Part shown: one piece after another, positions 1-5,592 of the stretch
How positions within the stretch are numbered: the first letter of the stretch is position 1
Layout: each line of letters starts with the position of its first letter
Assembly: GCA_937915915.1 (NCBI GenBank)
Contig: CALGGN010000138.1
Coordinates: forward strand, 1 to 6,493
Direction: 5' to 3'
Source of the DNA: an uncultured Selenomonas sp.
GTDB lineage: Bacteria; Bacillota; Negativicutes; Selenomonadales; Selenomonadaceae
Length of the DNA: 6,493 nt
Notes under the pieces: generated by a model
What the model was told of the DNA's origin: nothing
Databases searched by the model: none
What the model saw: the letters and a program-made list of their open reading frames with translations, nothing else
Translations under genes and position numbers: made by a program

Positions 1-68
1 CATGACAGGAAAAGACTCGGCAAGGGCAAAAGGGAATTAATCAGTGTTTCCTTTATCAAAGGTCAATA

Positions 69-983
69 TCAATAGGCAGATGGACTGATTTCTGCCATTT
101 CCTTTTTCCTCAGAATCCCGCCAAGCTGTGTCACGACCATGCCGACTGCCATGAGGATGCAGCCGAAGATCTCGCGCCCCGACATGGCCTCGCCCAGAAT
201 TGCCCATCCTGCCAATGCGCCGAAAATTGCCTCAAAGCTCATAAGAATCGCCGCATGCGCTGGTTCCGCGTATTTCTGGCCCATGATCTGCAAAGTGAAC
301 GCAACGCCTGCCGACATCACGCCGCCATACAAAATCGCAACGTAAGCATCCAGAATCGGCTGCCATGCGATTTCCTCAAATCCCAGCGCCGCAAAGAAAC
401 TGAACAGCATGCATACGCCGATTTGGCCGACCGACAGCTCTACCACATCCGCCCTGCCTGCAAAGTGGTCAATGAACAGGATATGAAATGTCCAGAAGAG
501 CGCCGACACCAGCACGATCGCATCCCCCATGGAGAGCGAGAGGTCGCCGTGCACGGCCAGAAAAAAAAGCCCTGTCACCGCCATGACCGCGCCCAGCCAG
601 TTTTCCGCATGAATGGTTCGATGCAGGAACACTGCAAAAAGCGGCACAAGAATGATATACAGACAGGTGATGAATGCCGTCTTTCCCGCTGTCGTATAAA
701 GCAGCGCCACTTGCTGCAGGGAACTGGCAATGAACATGATGCAGCCGGCTCCAAGCCCCGCTTTCCAGCCGCTGTGATAGGAACCATCCGCCCTTGCCTG
801 CTCGCGCTTCCGGTGCAAAAAGCCCCAAAGCACGAGCAAGGACAAAAAGCCAAGCGCAAAGCGTGCCGCCGCATAGGTGAAGGGCCCCAGTTCATCCATA
901 CCCACCATCTGGGCCACGAATGTCGTCCCCCAGATAAACGCCGCCATCAGCAGCATCAAAGTCCCCTTGAATCGTTGCAACAT
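69..983 (-). CDS. DMT superfamily transporter (EamA family)
   Basis: This is a 304-aa integral membrane protein of the drug/metabolite transporter superfamily, which usually exports amino acids, nucleosides or other small metabolites; the substrate cannot be told from sequence. It has about ten hydrophobic segments arranged as two EamA repeats, roughly residues 8-143 and 152-287. The first helix carries the typical AAFIWGTTF stretch (residues 14-22). The second repeat ends with the family pattern around residues 240-285: PAHAAILMSFEAIFGALAGW, followed by a conserved GE (264-265) and a Gly-rich last helix. Length is normal for the family (~300 aa). The ATG at 983 is supported by GAGG about 11 nt upstream and by a good promoter. 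The C-terminal tail (KKEMAEISPSAY) is hydrophilic. It stands alone, divergent from the LRAT-like gene. Family assignment is secure; transport direction and substrate are not. Confidence 0.94.
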   Translation of the reverse strand: MLQRFKGTLMLLMAAFIWGTTFVAQMVGMDELGPFTYAAARFALGFLSLLVLWGFLHRKREQARADGSYHSGWKAGLGAGCIMFIASSLQQVALLYTTAGKTAFITCLYIILVPLFAVFLHRTIHAENWLGAVMAVTGLFFLAVHGDLSLSMGDAIVLVSALFWTFHILFIDHFAGRADVVELSVGQIGVCMLFSFFAALGFEEIAWQPILDAYVAILYGGVMSAGVAFTLQIMGQKYAEPAHAAILMSFEAIFGALAGWAILGEAMSGREIFGCILMAVGMVVTQLGGILRKKEMAEISPSAY

Positions 984-1021
984 AGCCTGACCATCCTCAC
1001 ATCAAAAATCATCTGGATTGG

Positions 1022-1050
1022 ATTATATCACGAGCGTACATGGTCAGCAA
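1022..1050 (-). promoter_or_regulatory. Promoter of the EamA transporter
   Basis: On the minus strand, -35 TTGCTG (1045-1050) and -10 TATAAT (1022-1027) are separated by exactly 17 bp. A TG one base upstream of the -10 makes it an extended -10 (TGATATAAT). Transcription would start near 1015, giving a leader of about 30 nt before the ATG at 983. The -10 is perfect and the -35 matches the consensus only in its TTG half, as is common with extended -10 promoters. No operator-like palindrome is apparent beside it. Confidence 0.65.
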
Positions 1051-1151
1051 GGAAAGAAAGCATCGCAACGGTAGGATTTTTCAATTCCACGTCGAATAAG
1101 AACAGCATGTAAGCAGAAGTCCATCCCTATTCACAGAAAGCGGTGTAAAAA

Positions 1152-1727
1152 GTGGAACTATGCATGGGGGATATCATATATGTCGATCGCGGAGCATACA
1201 AGCACTACGGAATCTATGCTGGCGAGGGAAACGTGATCCACTATACCAAGAACGGAACGAATGACTATCGCAACGGCGAAATCCGCGAAACCCCATTGGA
1301 GATGTTTGCGCAAAAGGATGTCCTGTACCGGATACCCTTCCCAGATACAATGGGCGCTGCCGCCCCGCAGCAGGAAACAGACTTGGCAGGAACGGCGGTC
1401 GCAGAGGGCTCTGCGGAACCTGCAGAGCCGGTATCGGAGGAAAGGGAATTCTTGGAGCTCCTGCACGAGGCATGGGGACAGGCAATGCTGCCGAGGGGAA
1501 AAATGCCGAAAGTATACTCTCCTCAGGAGACAGTAGCCCGGGCAAGAAGCAAAATCGGAACCAAAGGCTATCATCTCATGTTTTCCAACTGCGAGCATTT
1601 CGCCATCTGGTGCAAGACCGGCATCTTCGAATCGACACAGATGCATGGGCCTTGGAATATTCTGGCATCTGCCTCTGTATTCCTGAAGTGGAATCTGTCA
1701 AAAAAATTATCGCGTATCAGACGATAA
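1152..1727 (+). CDS. LRAT-like (lecithin retinol acyltransferase family, NlpC/P60 superfamily) protein
   Basis: This 191-aa protein has the hallmarks of the LRAT branch of the NlpC/P60 (permuted papain) superfamily. It has an N-terminal GDIIYV strand, His18 in HYGIY, His30 in VIHY (12 residues apart, the same spacing as the two active-site region histidines of vertebrate LRAT) and the NCEHF motif at 146-150 with the expected nucleophile Cys147, followed by WCKTG (153-157). Family members transfer acyl groups or hydrolyse thioester/amide bonds via the cysteine; the bacterial substrate is unknown. There is no signal peptide, so it is probably cytosolic or membrane-associated; the C-terminus (169-191) is a hydrophobic patch followed by a Lys/Arg-rich tail. 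Residues ~66-98 form an Ala/Glu/Pro-rich insertion between the two halves of the active site. The start is uncertain: GTG at 1152 or ATG at 1164 (MGDIIYV). Neither has a strong ribosome site, and the ATG fits the domain edge better. I found no convincing promoter. Confidence 0.87.
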   Translation: MELCMGDIIYVDRGAYKHYGIYAGEGNVIHYTKNGTNDYRNGEIRETPLEMFAQKDVLYRIPFPDTMGAAAPQQETDLAGTAVAEGSAEPAEPVSEEREFLELLHEAWGQAMLPRGKMPKVYSPQETVARARSKIGTKGYHLMFSNCEHFAIWCKTGIFESTQMHGPWNILASASVFLKWNLSKKLSRIRR

Positions 1728-1755
1728 CAGCTCCATATACCGATTCACGCCACAC

Positions 1756-2196
1756 TCATTCCTCCAAAAGCCGCCGGAAATCATCGATCAAAACGCAGTT
1801 TACCTCTTTGCATTGGCAAAGCCTCTTGTCATTGGTCAGGAAAACATCGCAGTCCGCATAGCTTGCCGATGCCAGTTGCAGGGAATCCATTCCTTTCACT
1901 CCGGGATATTGGGCTCGCAATTTGGCTGACTGCTCCGCTATCCCCACATCAATCGTCAAAATGCGAATCTCGGCATCCGCCACGAAGGAGAAAAAAGACC
2001 TCGCTTGATCCATTTTATCCTGTCGATAGGGAACAACCAAATATTCTGCGGCGGTGATGACAGACGTAGCCATCTTCACATCGTTTTCGTGCAAATAGGT
2101 GACAATATGTTCCATTGCCGCCGTGTAAGGTGTATCGCCATCCAGCAAATACACCAAGGGAGCCGTATCAAGAAACACACACTTAAAATCTGTCAT
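1756..2196 (-). CDS. vapC: PIN-domain ribonuclease toxin (VapC-like)
   Basis: This 146-aa protein is a complete PIN domain, the fold of VapC toxins, which are Mg/Mn-dependent endoribonucleases that cut tRNA or rRNA and stop translation. The acidic metal-binding residues are all present: Asp10 (FLDTAPLVYLLDG), Glu51 (TAAEYLVVP), Asp104 (GMDSLQLASA) and Asp123 (FLTNDKRL). The toxin is therefore predicted to be active. The ATG at 2196 lies inside the antitoxin gene, with a 14-bp overlap (2183-2196). A strong AAGGAG lies about 10 nt upstream, also inside the antitoxin, so the two are translationally linked. The gene ends 28 bp from the end of the convergent LRAT-like gene. Length is typical for VapC (~130-150 aa). 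The RNA target cannot be inferred. Confidence 0.92.
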   Translation of the reverse strand: MTDFKCVFLDTAPLVYLLDGDTPYTAAMEHIVTYLHENDVKMATSVITAAEYLVVPYRQDKMDQARSFFSFVADAEIRILTIDVGIAEQSAKLRAQYPGVKGMDSLQLASASYADCDVFLTNDKRLCQCKEVNCVLIDDFRRLLEE

Positions 2197-2398
2197 TTTC
2201 CCGTAGCTCCTTCACATAGTCCTGGGCATCCATCGAGATGCCATATTTTCCGACTCTGTATTTTGAGAAATCCAGTGGCTGCTTCTTTGGCTTTTCCTCC
2301 AAGATAGTCACTATCACCCGTTGTCCGTACGCAAGAGGAACGCTTTCCTCCAAAACAATTTGCGCACCGTCATAATATCCCTGTACCGTCATGAGCAT
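2183..2398 (-). CDS. Antitoxin partner of the VapC-like toxin
   Basis: This small 71-aa protein lies directly upstream of and overlaps the PIN toxin, the standard antitoxin-first order of type II modules. The N-terminal half (MTVQGYYDGAQIVLEE, then a short strand ending RVIVTILEE) predicts a small beta-rich domain. It reminds me of AF2212-like/DUF104 or AbrB-type antitoxins, which dimerise and in many modules bind the operator. The C-terminal part (about residues 40-71) is charged and ends in YVKELRENDRF. An Arg-containing tail like this is what VapB-type antitoxins insert into the PIN active site. The ATG at 2398 is preferred over the one at 2392 because AGGGGGG lies 6-7 nt upstream. The exact antitoxin family is not certain, so no symbol is given; its role as antitoxin rests mainly on position. 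Confidence 0.86.
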   Translation of the reverse strand: MLMTVQGYYDGAQIVLEESVPLAYGQRVIVTILEEKPKKQPLDFSKYRVGKYGISMDAQDYVKELRENDRF

Positions 2399-2430
2399 AC
2401 AAATCCCCCCTTTTGGCTATTTCCTCACAA

Positions 2431-2451
2431 CTTCCTTTTCATGGCAGGAAG
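2431..2451. repeat. Inverted repeat upstream of the toxin-antitoxin pair
   Basis: CTTCCT (2431-2436) and AGGAAG (2446-2451) form a perfect 6-bp inverted repeat with a 9-nt spacer that straddles the Nudix stop codon. It could be a weak hairpin at the end of the Nudix message or an operator for the antitoxin, which starts only 33 bp further on. No T-tract follows, so it is not a normal terminator. No clear promoter lies between the Nudix gene and the antitoxin, so read-through from the Nudix gene is likely. Confidence 0.3.
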
Positions 2452-2966
2452 ATTCCCTGCTGTCCCGAAACTATCTCGGTTCCGTCCGCCTCGGACAAGG
2501 CTTTGCCATCCAGTGCCGCCTCTGCAAGCTCCTCCCCTGCATACCTGAGTTTCAGGGAAAAATAAGGCCGCCCCTCCTCCAGCAGGTGAAAGAAGATCTT
2601 GTCCCCCTCCCACACCGGCAGGTCATAAACAGCAGCCTTGTCCACCCATTCCAGCGTGCCCTCACTGCAGTCGGCCATGCCCCCCTCAAATCCGGATGCG
2701 GTGTAGAGGAACATATACTCCGTCTGCCATCGGTCAGAAATGAAAGTGATGATGCCCCGCTGCCTGTAACCGGTCAGCGTCAGCCCCGTCTCCTCCTTCA
2801 CCTCCCGCAGCAGGCACTCCTCCGGGCTTTCATCCGCCTCAAAGTGTCCCCCTACGCCCACCCACTTGTCCTGATTGATATCATGTTCTTTCTTCACCCT
2901 GTGCATCATGAGATACTTACCGTCCTTCTCAATGTAGCAAAGGGTGGTCAGATTACTCTTGGGCAT
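2439..2966 (-). CDS. Nudix hydrolase (MutT / 8-oxo-dGTP diphosphatase-like)
   Basis: This 175-aa protein has a perfect Nudix box at residues 40-62: Gly40, Glu46, then REVKEETGL at 54-62, matching GX5EX7REUXEEXGU. The glutamates bind the Mg or Mn ions that cleave a nucleoside diphosphate linked to another group. The surrounding sequence (LTTLCYIEKDGKYLMMHR, then KWVGVGGHFE, then TLEWVDKAAVYDLPVWEGDK) is typical of small MutT-like enzymes annotated as 8-oxo-dGTP diphosphatases, which clean oxidised nucleotides from the dNTP pool. Substrate identity is inferred only. The ATG at 2966 has a near-perfect AGGAGGA 7 nt upstream. A longer in-frame reading back to 3173 runs into the terminator and is not protein-like, so it is not used. 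About 35 C-terminal residues extend beyond the core fold. The antitoxin gene begins 40 bp downstream on the same strand, so the three genes may share a message. Confidence 0.93.
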   Translation of the reverse strand: MPKSNLTTLCYIEKDGKYLMMHRVKKEHDINQDKWVGVGGHFEADESPEECLLREVKEETGLTLTGYRQRGIITFISDRWQTEYMFLYTASGFEGGMADCSEGTLEWVDKAAVYDLPVWEGDKIFFHLLEEGRPYFSLKLRYAGEELAEAALDGKALSEADGTEIVSGQQGIFLP

Positions 2967-3127
2967 GGACCTATCCTCCTGATAAAAAACTTTTTCTTCA
3001 GTTCCGGCACACGACGCGGATGTCGCAGAGATAAAACTCTGACAGCCGTTTGCCGCGCATATCCCCTCTTCCCAAAATTCTGCATCGAAGGCGGAAATCC
3101 TGCCGCAGAATGTGACTAGCTGACCAT
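2967..3127 (-). other. Gene-free leader region of the Nudix gene
   Basis: No gene is supported here. On the minus strand it is the upstream region of the Nudix gene. It holds the AGGAGGA ribosome site (about 2974-2980) and a small hairpin at 3021-3044, TGTC(G)CAGAG pairing with CTCTGACA across an ATAAAA loop. Farther out, TTCTGC and GCAGAA (about 3079-3110) enclose a weaker inner stem. A TTTTAT sequence overlapping the first hairpin could be a -10, but I could not pair it with a convincing -35, so no promoter is called. Confidence 0.4.
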
Positions 3128-3169
3128 AAAACAAGCCTGCCGGCGCACAGGAGCCGACAGGCTTGTTTT
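3128..3169 (-). terminator. Rho-independent terminator, probably for glutamine synthetase
   Basis: Two 17-nt arms (3128-3144 and 3153-3169) pair with a single internal mismatch around an 8-nt loop. The arms begin with AAAA and end with TTTT, so a T-tract follows the stem on either strand and the structure could work in both directions. The only long transcript reaching it is the minus-strand glutamine synthetase message, whose stop is about 260 bp away. Without the 205-bp inserted element that distance would be about 50 bp, a normal spacing. It also insulates the Nudix group downstream. Confidence 0.8.
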
Positions 3170-3206
3170 TCAAAGGGTTACAATTTCAAAGGCCCATAAA
3201 TTTTCA

Positions 3207-3411
3207 CCTGAATCCGTGAAACTCGAACACTGTCCGTCCCCCTTTGGGGGCGGGGGACCGCCATCGGCGGTGGTGGGGGGACAATGTGTCAATGAATGCA
3301 GTCTCCTACCGTAAAATCGTCACCCCCACCACCATCTTCGATGGTTCCCCGCCCCCAAGGGGGCGGACATAGCAAGTACATCATACATCCATCCAGTTTC
3401 ACGGATTCAGG
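3207..3411. mobile_element. MITE-like inverted-repeat element (205 bp)
   Basis: The ends are perfect 17-bp terminal inverted repeats, CCTGAATCCGTGAAACT at 3207-3223 and its reverse complement at 3395-3411. Immediately outside lies a perfect 6-bp direct repeat TTTTCA (3201-3206 and 3412-3417), which has the form of a target-site duplication. The interior has no reading frame I can support, and no transposase is nearby, so it would be a non-autonomous element mobilised from elsewhere. Most of the interior is a second, imperfect, very G/C-rich inverted repeat (3231-3280 against 3321-3369). It sits 16 bp after the glutamine synthetase stop and before the terminator. I do not recognise the family. 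Confidence 0.68.
3231..3369. repeat. G/C-rich inner inverted repeat with paired hairpins
   Basis: The left arm (3231-3280) and right arm (3321-3369) are imperfect inverted copies of one ~50-bp unit. Each starts TGTCCG, has a C-run/G-run palindrome (CCCCCTTTGGGGG on the left; CCCCCTTGGGGG in the right arm read on the minus strand), then a 15-nt hairpin, then GGTGGGGG. The 15-nt hairpin is ACCGCC-ATC-GGCGGT (3257-3271) in the left arm and ACCATC-TTC-GATGGT (3330-3344) in the right. The stem sequence differs but pairing is kept in both. G/C-rich palindromic units of this style occur dispersed in many Firmicutes, from memory rather than a search. The centre (3281-3320) is AT-richer and unpaired. 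Confidence 0.72.
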
Positions 3412-3427
3412 TTTTCATCAAAGATCA

Positions 3428-5311
3428 TCAAATCATATTCTTCTGGTAGGCATCGTAAAGCGCCTTGAGCTCCTCGATGCGATCATACATCTCCACCTGC
3501 AGACCCGATGCCGTTGCATAGTCTCCGGAATTCAGCGCATTGATCAGAAGCGTGAACAGGGATTTCTCATCAATGCTGTCCTTCGCGAGGTAAGTGCGGA
3601 TGCCGTTGATTTTGTTCCAGTTATAGGAATCCTGGTCCGTCACAAAGGAGGACTTGATCTCCTTCGCCTTGCGCACGATATCCCGATTTTCCGGGATGAT
3701 ACGGCTGATCAGCTCCGTCTTCCAGCGAATCAGCGCGCCGTCACGGAACGCGTGGATGATCTGGTCACGCATGGCGCCGCCTGCCGTGAGGACCGCCTTC
3801 TTCTCAGGATATCTCTCAAAATTCTCCATATTTTCCCAGACAGTCGCGGGGGGCGCACCGAACAGACGATTGCGTTCCTCCTCCGTATAGTCCTCGAACA
3901 CATCTTCCTCGCTGCGATAGGCACGATCCTTTTCCAGATAGAATCCATCCTCGCCCGCCTGCTTGGAAAGCTCCGCCAGCAGCTCATCCGTCGTATGCGT
4001 GACGGTCCCCTTGATGCCGTCCAGCACTGCCGAATAGATGGCGGCCAGCACCAGATAGGTATTCGTATACGGATTGCAGGCGCGCAGCTCGAAACGGGTC
4101 GCGAAGGGATTGTTGATGTCGCGGATCAAGCCCGCCAGGATTGTGCGATTGCGGGACGGAATCTTCGGCGAATGCCCCAGGGACGTCACGATGCAGACAG
4201 GCGCCTCGAAGCCGGGCTTCAAGCGGTTCAAGGAATCATTGGTCGCAGAGACAAAGGGATTGATGACCTCATAATTTTTCAAGAGGCCCATGATGGCGCC
4301 ATAGCCCAGAGCGCTCATGAAGTCCTTCGTAGGCTCCTTCGCCGCAAATACATTGTGCAGCTTTCCGTCCTTCGTGCGGACCGCCATGCCGATATGCGTA
4401 TGCTCGCCGTTGCCCGCCAGCCCGATCATCGGCTTTGCCTTGAAGCTGACCTCCAGACCGTTGCCGCGGAAAATCTCGCGCACCACCGTGCGCACGAACA
4501 TTTCGTTATCCGCCGCCTGCACTGCATCCGCAAAGCGCCAGTCGATTTCCAGCTGCTCGCAGACATGGGTCATGCGCCCGCTTTCATCGATCTGCGCCTT
4601 GAGGCCGCCCACCTCCTTGTGGCCCATCTCCACGCCGAAACCGTATTTGTCAAGCTCCAGCACGCACTGCTCCAGCGCACAGCGCACCGCACCGTGCGTG
4701 CGCTCCCAATACTGCTCCTGCATGACCTGAGACGCGCTCATTTCCTCGATTGCCGCTTCCTCCAACGGTGTCTTCACCCAGAATTCCAGCTCCGTCGCGG
4801 AGGTGAACTCCACATCCGTCACGTCCGCGCCGTTCACATCCAGTCCCGAGATGCTCGGATGCGCATGGAAGATATCCAGCAATTCTTTTTTAACATAGGC
4901 AAGCGTATCTGTCAATACCGAACGGGAGTCCACACGTTTGCCCTCATGGATCAGAAAGGACGGGATCCGCAAGGTACCGATCGGGCGATTCGTCTCCTCA
5001 TCGTAATGCTCGAAATTATAGTCCACGAACCACTTGACGTTGGGATCGATCGGCATATCCACCTTCGCATTGTTCAGCGTCGCAATGCCTGACAGCACCA
5101 CGGAAGACCCATCCGTCTGGACCGCACGGCCTGCATAGAAATCGTCCATATCCTTCAGGAAGAGCCGCACGGGGATCTTTTCATCCGTATCATTCCCCGC
5201 CATGTCGATGCCGACCAGTGAAACGAACTTGATCTCAGGATGCTCCCGGAGCATCTTCGCAATGTCTTCCTTTGATGAATTTGCGGGAATCACATACAGT
5301 AAATCTGCCAT
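3428..5311 (-). CDS. glnA: Glutamine synthetase (long, ~627-aa form)
   Basis: The enzyme makes glutamine from glutamate, ammonia and ATP, the main entry of ammonia into metabolism; it is a cytosolic oligomer. The catalytic signatures are in the family order. ELEFW (174-178) and GHKEVGGLKAQID (230-242) carry metal-binding glutamates. The ATP/metal loop is KAKPMIGLAGNGEHTHIGM (291-309). NDSLNRLKPGFEAPV (358-372) is followed by SRNRT (386-390) for substrate contacts, then FELRACNPYTNTYLVLAA (407-424). At 627 aa it is longer than type I (~450) and shorter than type III (~720); the extra length is about 190 helical, charged residues after position 435. The ATG at 5311 has AAGGGTGG 6-7 nt upstream and begins MADLLYVIPA. 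Longer in-frame readings run back through the promoter and are rejected. It is divergent from rubrerythrin and transcribed alone. I am sure of the family; its subtype is inferred. Confidence 0.95.
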   Translation of the reverse strand: MADLLYVIPANSSKEDIAKMLREHPEIKFVSLVGIDMAGNDTDEKIPVRLFLKDMDDFYAGRAVQTDGSSVVLSGIATLNNAKVDMPIDPNVKWFVDYNFEHYDEETNRPIGTLRIPSFLIHEGKRVDSRSVLTDTLAYVKKELLDIFHAHPSISGLDVNGADVTDVEFTSATELEFWVKTPLEEAAIEEMSASQVMQEQYWERTHGAVRCALEQCVLELDKYGFGVEMGHKEVGGLKAQIDESGRMTHVCEQLEIDWRFADAVQAADNEMFVRTVVREIFRGNGLEVSFKAKPMIGLAGNGEHTHIGMAVRTKDGKLHNVFAAKEPTKDFMSALGYGAIMGLLKNYEVINPFVSATNDSLNRLKPGFEAPVCIVTSLGHSPKIPSRNRTILAGLIRDINNPFATRFELRACNPYTNTYLVLAAIYSAVLDGIKGTVTHTTDELLAELSKQAGEDGFYLEKDRAYRSEEDVFEDYTEEERNRLFGAPPATVWENMENFERYPEKKAVLTAGGAMRDQIIHAFRDGALIRWKTELISRIIPENRDIVRKAKEIKSSFVTDQDSYNWNKINGIRTYLAKDSIDEKSLFTLLINALNSGDYATASGLQVEMYDRIEELKALYDAYQKNMI

Positions 5312-5438
5312 TTCAACCACCCTTTTCTTAGTCATTGCAAACACAATAAAAGCCACGCAAAAATGTCCGACAGAATCCTCCTCCACTCGGTCATCCTCGC
5401 ATGGCTCCGTTGCCAAAAACATATGCCTTTCTTCAACG
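5312..5438 (-). promoter_or_regulatory. Glutamine synthetase 5' leader (~127 nt)
   Basis: This is the predicted untranslated leader between the start of transcription (near 5438) and the ATG at 5311. TCCGTTG and CAACGGA (5434-5440 and 5406-5412, as read in the RNA) form a perfect 7-bp stem around a 21-nt loop at its 5' end. Further down is a 20-codon reading frame (5332-5394) whose ATG overlaps the stop of a 3-codon frame (5391-5402). Neither has a proper ribosome site. I see no glutamine-riboswitch motif that I recognise and no terminator hairpin, so regulation by this leader is only a possibility. Confidence 0.35.
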
Positions 5439-5444
5439 GAACTT

Positions 5445-5473
5445 ATCATAACACATCTCTCCGGCAAAGTCCA
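5445..5473 (-). promoter_or_regulatory. Promoter of glutamine synthetase
   Basis: On the minus strand, -35 TGGACT (5468-5473, four of six consensus bases) and -10 TATGAT (5445-5450, five of six) are separated by 17 bp. The start would be near 5438. The weak -35 together with direct repeats just upstream would suit an activated promoter, but that is inference. No clear GlnR/TnrA box (TGTNA-N7-TNACA) was found. Confidence 0.55.
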
Positions 5474-5484
5474 GTCTTTTGCTT

Positions 5485-5519
5485 ATGTATACATGGATTC
5501 TCTTTCACCTCATGGATTC
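5485..5519. promoter_or_regulatory. Palindrome and direct repeats upstream of the glutamine synthetase promoter
   Basis: ATGTATACAT (5485-5494) is a perfect 10-bp palindrome about 12 bp upstream of the -35. Overlapping it is CATGGATTC (5492-5500), repeated exactly at 5511-5519, a 19-bp period that places both copies on nearly the same face of the helix. The position (roughly -47 to -82 from the predicted start) is where activators commonly bind. No named regulator box was recognised. Confidence 0.4.
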
Positions 5520-5592
5520 CCTCTCCTGCGGAATGAAAAAATACGAGATACCTTCTGCGAGCCTGCGCGAAAGAGCTTTTGAAAGATATTCG

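Noticed and set aside
1..68. Possible minus-strand gene start (CAT at 1-3) with an upstream promoter such as TTGACC near 60-65.
   Set aside because: No ribosome site precedes that ATG, the -10 is poor, and nothing of the gene is inside the window. The CCTTTATCAAAGG palindrome (50-62) is too short to call.
255..1112. Long plus-strand reading frame opposite the EamA transporter (285 codons).
   Set aside because: It lies antisense to a clear ten-helix transporter. Its translation is rich in His, Arg, Gln and Cys with no domain pattern, and it has no ribosome site.
3021..3044. Hairpin upstream of the Nudix gene as a terminator or riboswitch.
   Set aside because: The stem has a bulge and no T-run, and it resembles no known riboswitch. 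It is described only as part of the leader.
2391..3119. Plus-strand frame of 242 codons opposite the Nudix gene.
   Set aside because: The minus strand has a perfect Nudix box and a strong ribosome site; the plus frame has neither and looks like antisense.
2967..3173. N-terminal extension of the Nudix protein back to 3173.
   Set aside because: The extension would start inside the terminator stem. The residues are not conserved-looking, and the ATG at 2966 has AGGAGGA at ideal spacing.
3296..5092. Very long plus-strand reading frame (598 codons) opposite glutamine synthetase.
   Set aside because: It is the mirror of a strongly biased coding sequence, and its product is Arg/His/Leu-rich without recognisable motifs. 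It begins inside the inverted-repeat element and has no ribosome site.
5332..5402. Two overlapping short frames (3 and 20 codons) in the glutamine synthetase leader as a regulatory leader peptide.
   Set aside because: The 20-codon frame has no ribosome site at usable spacing and is not rich in Gln or Glu codons; there is no attenuator hairpin after it. Kept only as a remark in the leader entry.
5312..5467. 52-residue N-terminal extension of glutamine synthetase.
   Set aside because: It would contain the -10 promoter element, and the ATG at 5311 has its own ribosome site.
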